64,000 nucleotides of DNA from Luteitalea pratensis. GTDB lineage: Bacteria; Acidobacteriota; Vicinamibacteria; Vicinamibacterales; Vicinamibacteraceae. Shown piece after piece: positions 57,574-64,000 of the stretch (position 1 is the stretch's first letter; every line of letters begins with the position of its first letter). Under the pieces are notes generated by a model. That model saw only the letters and a program-made list of their open reading frames with translations, searched no databases and was not told the origin of the DNA. The stretch is taken from positions 3,507,001 through 3,571,000 of the forward strand of contig NZ_CP015136.1 of NCBI RefSeq assembly GCF_001618865.1, read 5' to 3'. The position numbers and the translations under genes are program-made.

Positions 57574-60500
57574 CTAGAACGCGAAGCGCAGGCCGAGCTG
57601 GATACGCCGCGGCGTTCGGGCCAGCGTACGAAGACGCATGAAGTTCAGCGACGTGATGGCGCGATCGGCGGTGGCCGGGCTGGCCCACTGCGTATGGTTC
57701 AGCACGTTGCTCGACTCCGCACGGAACTCCATGCGGTAGCGGCCAACCGGGATCGCCTTGAACAGCGAGAAGTCAAGGTTCCAGTTCGACGGCCCACGGA
57801 ACGAGTTGCGCCCGCTGTTGCCCCAGGCGTTGCCTGGCTGGCTGAACTGGCTCGGGTCGTACCACGGGCCATTGGGCCCTGCCTCGTTGAAGTTGCCTTC
57901 GAGTTCGCCGCTTACATTGCCGGTCTGGAGGCCACCCTGCTGGTTCAGAAGGGCGTTGTCACCGGTGACGGAAAACGGCGTGCCCGACACCCACGACCCG
58001 ATGCCGTTGATCTGCCATGCCTTCAGGAGCATCGCGAGAACGCCCGAGTCCTCCCTGAACCACGGCAGTTCGTACACGAAGCCCATCTGGAGCATGTGCG
58101 GGCGGTCATACCCCGCGCGCGCGTAGTTGCGTCCGATCTGTGACGGCTGGTTCCAGCTCAGGCCCACCCATCCATCGTCATCGGCCTCGTTGAGCGCCTT
58201 CGAGAAGGTGTAGGCGCCCTTGAGGAGGAGGCCATTCCTGAACGGACGGTTCACGGCCATCTGGAGCGAGTGGTAGCGCGCCTTGGTGCGCGCGCCCCAC
58301 AGCAGGATGTCGGCGGTGCCTGCCTGCGCGGAAAACTGCCGATTGGCGTTGCCACCGCTTTCCGCGTAGTTCAGGTTGAGGTCCGCGTAGCCGTTGTTGG
58401 TCGCGGTACCCACGTATCCCGTGCTCAGTGAGATTTCGCCGGGAAGGCGGCGCTCGACGAACACGTTCCACGAGTCGATCGTGCCGCGCTGCACGTTGCC
58501 GACCTCTGGCGTGCGCATGGTGACACCGCGCGGCAGGGGAGTGACGCCGGTCGAGAGGTCGGGGTTCGCCGCCGGAGGAATGCCCAGCCCGATATCGCCG
58601 TACGGGATGGCCGCGACGGGCCCCGTGGCGCCATAGGCGATCGTGGACGGGTAGAACCCGCGAAGCGGCCGCGACCACGGGAGTGGGTTGAACGTACGAC
58701 CGTAACCGGCACGGAACACCGTGTCGTCGTTGATGCGGTAGGCCGCACCGACGCGGGGCGCAAACAGGTTCTTCTGCGACTCGTAGCCCAGGTCGCTGCT
58801 CTTTTCGCTGAAGAGCACGTTGAACGTCGCCAGGTCGAGCTGCTCGAAGCTGCGGTCGTCACGCTGCATGAGCGGGTAGTACTCCCAGCGGAGACCGGCA
58901 TTGAGCGTCAGCTTGTCGCTCACCTGCCAGCGGTCGTTGATGTACAGGCCGTACTGGTCCTCGTTCGTGGTCATCTCCTCGAACTGGACGCTCTTGCCAT
59001 ACTCGCTCATCTGGCCAAGAAGGAACGCACCGTAGTTGTTCCAGATAGTGGCCGAGTACCCCGGAATGCCCGTGATCGCGCCGTTGAAGCTGAACGTGCC
59101 ACGGGGGTTGTTGAATTCGGGCTGCCAGTGGTCGAGACCGAGCTTGACGAGGTCGAAGCCGGAACGAATCTCGTGCCTGCCGGCGACCTTCGTGACGTTG
59201 GTCGAGAACGTGTAGTTGAACTCGCGGCGCTGGACCGGTGTCCACCCGTCGTTGTTGCCGATTACGCCCAGTCCCGTGTTGATCTGCGGCATGCCCGAAT
59301 ACAGGAGCGGGTCAGCCGAGCCGGGGCCGGTCGTGCCGGCGCTGTTGGTGCCGGGGATCTTGAACAGGTCGAGCCCGTAGTTGGTGCCGTAGTCAGGACC
59401 CCGCGACGCGTGCTCCATCACGTTGGACCCGAACGTGGCGTCCCAGATCAACGTCGGGTTGATCGTGTAGGTCTGTCCGATGCTCCACAGATCCACCGTG
59501 GTGTCGCCGCCGCCGGGCTCGTCGAAGGGCAGCTTGAAGAGTGACTGCACCGACGCGTCCATCATCGAGTACTTGGCCCAGATCTGGTTGGCGGAGGTGC
59601 GGTTCCAGTTCACCTTGAAGTCGACGTTGTCTCGCTTCGCCTCTGGGAAGCGTGCGACTTCATAGTTGTTCTGCAGGCCGCTGTTCGTGCCGGCTGCGTT
59701 CGGCGCCGGGTACTGCGACTGGATGGTCTGCGAGATCGAGCTTATCCGGCTGGCCGGAATCACCGCACCGGGGAACTCGGCCCGACCGGCGCCGGTCGAC
59801 TGGTTGCCGGTCGCGGGGTCGTACAGCTTGAAATTGGGGTTGACGGCGAGCACTTCGCTGAAGTCGCCCTGGCGCATCCTCGCCGTCGGCACGGTGAACT
59901 GCTCGACGAAGCTGTTCTTCTCGAGGTTGCGCTCCCAGCCGCCGAAGAAGAACAGGTTGTTCTTCTTGATCGGACCGCCGACGGTGCCGCCAAGGATGTC
60001 GACGCTCGACTCCGGATTTTCCAGGGTAGTCAAATACCCCTGGCGCGCGTTGAAATTGTCCTGGTTACGGAACCAGAACGCCGAACCCCTGAACTGGTTC
60101 GTGCCCGACTTGGTCGCGACCGACACCGCGGCGCCGCCGGTCATGCCCTGCGACGCGTCGAAGCTGTTGGTCGAGATGTTGACCGTCTCGATCGTCTCGA
60201 CTGGCGCGATGTAGCCCGCGTGGTGCGGAAGCCACACGTTGATCGAGGCCGCGCCGTCGATACGCGTCACGTTGTTGTTGTTGTTGGTGCCGTTGACGTT
60301 GGTCGCCAGCGCGCGGGCCGGCGTGTCGACCTGATTGTTCTGCGTCACAGTCGGCGTGGCACCGGGTACCAGGTTCATCAGGCCCTGATAGTTCCGGTAC
60401 TGGTTCAGCGGCAGGTTGACGACATCGGCAGGCTTGAGGTTGACCGAGACGTCAGCCTTGTCGGTCTTGAGCAGGGCGGAATCGGTCGTGACCGTGACCG

Positions 60501-60867
60501 ATTCGGTCAGGGCGCCGACCTCGAGCTTCCCGTCCACGCGGGAGACGTCGTTCTGAGCCACCGGCACGCCGGTCTGGATGTACTCCTTGAAGCCCTGCAG
60601 GGAGGCCTTCACCGTCCAGGTGCCGGGCTGCAGGTTGCGGATGGCGTAGGCGCCCGTCTCGTCGGTCACACCGCTGACCTGGAGGCCGGTACCCTCGTTC
60701 ACCACGGTCACGGTCGCGCCAGGAATGGCCGCGCCAGAATCATCAGTCACCGTACCGGCAATCGTGCCGTACAGCGCTTGTGCCGACGCATTGGCTGGCA
60801 GCAGCGCCACGGCTGCTGCGAGGGCAATGGCCAGGCCTCTTGCTAGAAGAGTTCGAACAAGGATCAC
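57574..60867 (-). CDS. Oar-like TonB-dependent receptor, paralogue 1
   Basis: 1097 residues. GTG start at 60867 with GGAGG five bases upstream. Signal peptide to about ANASAQ, carboxypeptidase-regulatory-like domain (TIAGTVTDDSGAAIPGATVT), plug with LNQYRNYQGLMNLVPGATPT and VETIETVNISTNSFDASQG, barrel with GGPIKKNNLFFFGGWERNLE, and the terminal signature QLGLRFAF. Longer starts upstream run through the operator-like region and were rejected. The neighbour at 61251 is a close paralogue, with near-identical plug and C-terminal barrel strands and divergent loops, suggesting duplication with change of ligand. Confidence 0.95.
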   Translation of the reverse strand: MILVRTLLARGLAIALAAAVALLPANASAQALYGTIAGTVTDDSGAAIPGATVTVVNEGTGLQVSGVTDETGAYAIRNLQPGTWTVKASLQGFKEYIQTGVPVAQNDVSRVDGKLEVGALTESVTVTTDSALLKTDKADVSVNLKPADVVNLPLNQYRNYQGLMNLVPGATPTVTQNNQVDTPARALATNVNGTNNNNNVTRIDGAASINVWLPHHAGYIAPVETIETVNISTNSFDASQGMTGGAAVSVATKSGTNQFRGSAFWFRNQDNFNARQGYLTTLENPESSVDILGGTVGGPIKKNNLFFFGGWERNLEKNSFVEQFTVPTARMRQGDFSEVLAVNPNFKLYDPATGNQSTGAGRAEFPGAVIPASRISSISQTIQSQYPAPNAAGTNSGLQNNYEVARFPEAKRDNVDFKVNWNRTSANQIWAKYSMMDASVQSLFKLPFDEPGGGDTTVDLWSIGQTYTINPTLIWDATFGSNVMEHASRGPDYGTNYGLDLFKIPGTNSAGTTGPGSADPLLYSGMPQINTGLGVIGNNDGWTPVQRREFNYTFSTNVTKVAGRHEIRSGFDLVKLGLDHWQPEFNNPRGTFSFNGAITGIPGYSATIWNNYGAFLLGQMSEYGKSVQFEEMTTNEDQYGLYINDRWQVSDKLTLNAGLRWEYYPLMQRDDRSFEQLDLATFNVLFSEKSSDLGYESQKNLFAPRVGAAYRINDDTVFRAGYGRTFNPLPWSRPLRGFYPSTIAYGATGPVAAIPYGDIGLGIPPAANPDLSTGVTPLPRGVTMRTPEVGNVQRGTIDSWNVFVERRLPGEISLSTGYVGTATNNGYADLNLNYAESGGNANRQFSAQAGTADILLWGARTKARYHSLQMAVNRPFRNGLLLKGAYTFSKALNEADDDGWVGLSWNQPSQIGRNYARAGYDRPHMLQMGFVYELPWFREDSGVLAMLLKAWQINGIGSWVSGTPFSVTGDNALLNQQGGLQTGNVSGELEGNFNEAGPNGPWYDPSQFSQPGNAWGNSGRNSFRGPSNWNLDFSLFKAIPVGRYRMEFRAESSNVLNHTQWASPATADRAITSLNFMRLRTLARTPRRIQLGLRFAF

Positions 60868-61132
60868 TAACACCTCCGGAGGGGGTTTGAACGGACAGCA
60901 CTTGGACACAGGTGCAACCTTTACGCCACTCCGTTGCGGACACCGGACCCTGCCCACGGTTAGTCTGTTAACTCTTTTAACAGTAGAGGGTTGCCTCTGA
61001 TCCCACGACTAGTAGAAAAGCATGAGGTGGGAAGCCGCTACACCTCACCCGCGCAAACTCCAGAGATTTGGACGCGGGTTCTCCGGATTTTTGGAAGAGG
61101 CCTCGGATGGCCATGATTCGCACCGTGGGGGG
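60868..61132 (-). promoter_or_regulatory. Promoter region between the two TonB receptor genes
   Basis: No gene. It includes a perfect 7-5-7 palindrome at 60965-60983 (CTGTTAA/TTAACAG around CTCTT), about 100 bases before the TonB start and in the least GC-rich part of the gap, and the GGAGG ribosome site (complement of 60873-60877). The remainder 61016-61132 shows nothing recognisable. Confidence 0.5.
60965..60983. promoter_or_regulatory. Operator-like palindrome upstream of TonB receptor 1
   Basis: CTGTTAA-CTCTT-TTAACAG, perfect 7-base arms. Likely target of a dimeric regulator, unidentified. A similar palindrome of different sequence precedes the receptor at 36 kb. Confidence 0.45.
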
Positions 61133-61245
61133 ACAAACAAACGCCCCGGCAACCTGCTGGCCACCGGGGCGAAAGGTCACCCCTTGAGGGGAGACTCAGG
61201 ACTCAGAGTTGGGTGAGGGCCGGGCTCGGAGAGCCGGCCCTACCT
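61133..61245 (-). terminator. Terminator of TonB receptor 2, homologous to that of receptor 1
   Basis: Arms CGCCCCGG/CCGGGGCG (61142-61171), T-rich tract TTTGTTTGT on the minus strand (complement of 61133-61141), accessory hairpin CCCC-TTGA-GGGG, then a TCC-loop type repeat with GGCCCTACC edge near 61243. Order and spacing copy the region after receptor 1. Confidence 0.75.
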
Positions 61246-61250
61246 GACTG

Positions 61251-64000
61251 CTAGAAGGCGAAGCGCAGGCCGAGCTGCACGCGCCGCGGCTGGCGGGCGA
61301 GCGTCCGGATGGTCATGAAGTTCGCGTTGGTCATGTCGGTAACCGGGTTCGCCCACTGGGTGTGATTGAACACGTTGGTCGACTCCGCGCGGAACTCCAC
61401 GCGTCGCTTGCCGATCGGGAACGCCTTGAACAGGGACAGGTCCAGGTTCCAGTTGGCGGGTCCGCGGAACGCGTTGCGTCCCGAGTCGCCCCACGCGTTG
61501 CCGGGGTTGTACGTGAACTGGCTCGGGGCGTACCACGGCTCGTCCGGGCCGGCCGTACCGAAGCCACCCGTCAGCGCGCCCGAGACGTTGGCGGTCTGGG
61601 TGCCACCGACCTGCTGGAGCAGGCTGTTGTCGCCGCCCACCGTGAACGGCGCCCCCGACACCCAGGAACCGATGCCGTTGACCTGCCAGGCCTTGAGCAG
61701 CATCGGAACGATACCCGACGCATCGCGGAACCAGGGCCGTTCGTAGACAAAGCGCATCTGGAGCATGTGCGGACGGTCGTAGCCGGCGCGCGCGTAGTCG
61801 CGGTCGATCTGCGACGGCTGGTTCCACGTCAGGCCCACCCAGCCATCGTCGTCGGCCTCGTTGAGCGCCTTCGAGAACGTGTAGGCGCCCTTGAGGAGCA
61901 GGCCGTTCTTGAACGGACGGTTCAGCGCCATCTGCAGCGAGTGGTAGCGGGCCTTCGTGCGGGCGCCCCACAAGAGGATGTCCGCGGTCCCCGCCTGCCC
62001 GAAGAACTGGCGGTTGACGTTGCCGCCGGTCTCCGCGTAGTTCAGGTTCAGGTCGGCGTAGCCGTCATTGGTCGCCGTGCCGACGTAGCCCGTGCTCAGC
62101 GAGATGTCGCCCGGCAGTCGCCGCTCCGCGAACACGTTCCACGGATCGATGGTGCCGCGCTCCGAGTCGTTGGCGTCGGCCCAGCGCATGTCCACGCCAC
62201 TCGGCAGCGGCACGTTGCCGCTGGCGATGTCCGGATTGGGCGCGCCGGGGATGCCGGCCGAGAGCGGGCCGTAGGAAATGAACCCGTTCGGCCCCGCATC
62301 GGAATAGGCGATCGTCAACGGGTAGAAGCCGCGCATCGGGCGCGACCACGGCAGCGGATTGAACGTGCGGCCGTAACCGGCACGGACCACCGTGTCGTCG
62401 TTGATGCGGTAAGCGGCACCGAGGCGCGGCGCGAACAGGCCCTTCGACACCTTGATGCCGAGATCGTCCGCGTTACCGCCGACTCCGCCGAGTGCGACGT
62501 TGAACGTCTGGAGGTTCAACTGCTCAAGACCGCGGTCCTCACGGCTCATGAGCGGGTAGTACTCCCAGCGCAGGCCGGCATTGACGGTCAGCTTGTCGTT
62601 GACCTGCCAGCGATCGTTGACGTAGATGTCCATCTGGTTCTCGCGCGCCGTCATCACTTCGAACTGCACGCTCTTGCCAAAGCCGCTCGTCTGGCCGAGC
62701 AGGAACGCGCCGTAGCTGTTCCAGGCATTGCTCGAGTACCCCGGCACGCCGGTGATGTCGCCGGAGAAGTCGAAGTTGCCGCGCGGGTTGTTGATCTCGG
62801 GCTGCCAGGGATCGAGGCTGAGGTGCACGTAATCGAAGCCGCTACGGATTTCATGCCTGCCCGCGACCTGGGTCACGTTGGTCGAGAACGTGTAGTTCTT
62901 CTCGAGGCGCGTCACCGGCGTCCAGCCGGCGTCGTTGCCGAGCACCGCGAGGCCGGTGTTGATCGCCGGCATGCCGGAGTAGAAGTCCGCATACTGGCCC
63001 TGCGATCCGAGGCCGGTCGTGCCGGCATTGTTGCTGCCCGGGATCCCGAACACGTCGAGGCCGTAGTTGGTGCCGAAGTCGGGACCCTGCGAGGCGTGGT
63101 CCATGACGTTGGAGCCGAACGTCGCGTCCCAGATCAGGGTCGGCGAGATCGTGTAGGTCTGTCCGAGCGACCAGAGCTTCACCGTCGTGTCACCGCCACC
63201 GGCCTCGGTGAACGGCACGTAGAAGAGGTCCTGCACCGAGGCGTCCATCATCGAATACTTGCCCCAGATCTGGTTGGACGAGGTGCGGTTCCAGTTGACC
63301 TTGAAATCGTAGTTGTCGCGCGTGGCTTCGGGAAAGCGGGCGATTTCGTAGTTGTTCTGGGTGCCGTTGTTGGTGCCCGCGACATTGGGAAGCGGGTACT
63401 GGTTCTGGATCGTCTGCGAGATCGAGCTGATGCGGTTGGCGGGAATCAGCGCCCCGCCGAACTCCGCACGACCGGCCCCGGTCGACTGGTTGCCGGTCGC
63501 GGGGTCGTACAGCCGGAATGCCGGGTTGTCCGCGAGCACTTCGCTGAAGTCCCCTGTGCGCATCTTCGTGGTGGGCACCGTGAAGGTCTCGATACGGCTG
63601 TTCTTCTCGAGGTTGCGCTCCCAGCCGCCGAAGAAGGAAGAGGTGGTTCTTCCTGATCGGGCCACCCACCGTGCCGCCGAGGATGTCCACCGACGACGGC
63701 GGGTTGTCGGCCGCCGAAAAATACTGCTGGCGAGCGTTGAACTCGTCCTGGTTTGCGGAAGAAGAAGGCCGAGCCACGGACTTCGTTGGTGCCCGACTTG
63801 GTCGCCACCGACACCGCGGCGCCACCGGTCATGCCCTGCGAGGCATCGAAGGAGTTGGTCGAGATGTTGACCGTCTCGATCGTTTCTACAGGCGCCACGT
63901 AGCCAACGTGATGCGGCAGCCACACGTTGATCGAGGCCGCGCCGTCGATACGCCTCACGTTGTTGTTACGGTTGGTGCCGTTGACGTTGGTCGTCAGCGC
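61251..64000 (-). CDS. Oar-like TonB-dependent receptor, paralogue 2 (5' end outside window; two frameshifts)
   Basis: C-terminal 900 or so residues of a receptor very like the one at 57.6-60.9 kb: RRIDGAASINVWLPHHVGYV, VETIETVNISTNSFDASQG, GGWERNLEKNSRIETFTV, terminal QLGLRFAF. The signal peptide, N-terminal domain and start of the plug lie beyond base 64000. Two single-base insertions break the frame: an extra base in TTT at 63752-63754 (family FFRNQDEFNA) and an extra G at 63636-63637 (family NHLFFFGGWE). Everything 3' of 63636 is one clean frame. The same short-run signature as the SDR gene suggests sequencing error, but decay is not excluded. Confidence 0.88.

Overview
The window is GC-rich, Gram-negative chromosomal DNA. 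lpxB, three very large Oar-type TonB-dependent receptors with carboxypeptidase-regulatory-like N-termini, FG-GAP/ASPIC and TPR proteins, many Tat-exported Gfo/Idh/MocA and TIM-barrel sugar enzymes, DUF1080 and DUF6807 proteins, and repeat-laden intergenic gaps together suggest an Acidobacteriota of the Vicinamibacteria (Luteitalea-like) type. That placement is inference from gene content; there is no rRNA gene or other direct marker.

Layout. 1-6.4 kb: a paired M16 peptidase operon, lpxB, and three overlapping secreted or envelope genes including a matrixin-like metalloprotease. 6.7-12.5 kb: xylose use (xylA, xylB), a secreted esterase and an FAD oxidoreductase. 12.6-20.5 kb: a sugar-oxidation cluster (two Gfo/Idh/MocA genes, a Tat-exported gluconate-dehydrogenase-3-like subunit, two GMC flavoproteins, a TIM-barrel isomerase). 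20.5-27.2 kb: a hexuronate/KDG unit under a FadR-type GntR regulator (SDR, ExuT-like MFS, KDPG aldolase, KDG kinase, mannonate dehydratase). 27.4-35.3 kb: isomerase, S9 peptidase, alpha-L-fucosidase, cytochrome c, DUF6807 and a Gfo/Idh/MocA gene. 36-44.5 kb: TonB receptor, formylglycine-type enzyme, Gfo/Idh/MocA, DUF1080 and MFS. 44.6-52.9 kb: a HipA_2/DUF3037 pair, an intact IS630-family element, a lipoprotein, a cysteine desulfurase, an isomerase, DUF411 and an M28 peptidase. 53.1-53.95 kb: a toxin-antitoxin patch (BrnT pair plus a decayed mazEF). 53.9-64 kb, minus strand: FG-GAP/ASPIC protein, TPR protein and two paralogous TonB receptors, the second running off the window.

Taken together the genes describe a polysaccharide scavenger. 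TonB receptors import glycans and secreted esterase, fucosidase and peptidases trim them. Xylose enters through xylAB, hexuronates through mannonate, KDG and KDPG, and other glycosides probably through C3 oxidation (GMC, Gfo/Idh/MocA, DUF1080, TIM-barrel enzymes).

The most unusual content is intergenic. (a) A modular hairpin family has an invariant TCC loop and co-varying stems; four genes take their TAG stop from its conserved edge. (b) Tandem arrays of unrelated sequence nearly all share an exact 7-bp period. (c) AT-rich 8-bp arrays occur as inverted pairs. (d) A 48-bp GTCGAC-bounded element has a core that also replaces the loop of family (a). These repeats spill into coding regions (xylulokinase tail, FG-GAP protein). 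The only four frameshifts seen are single-base indels in short same-base runs, so sequencing error is a live explanation. No tRNA, rRNA or CRISPR was seen.
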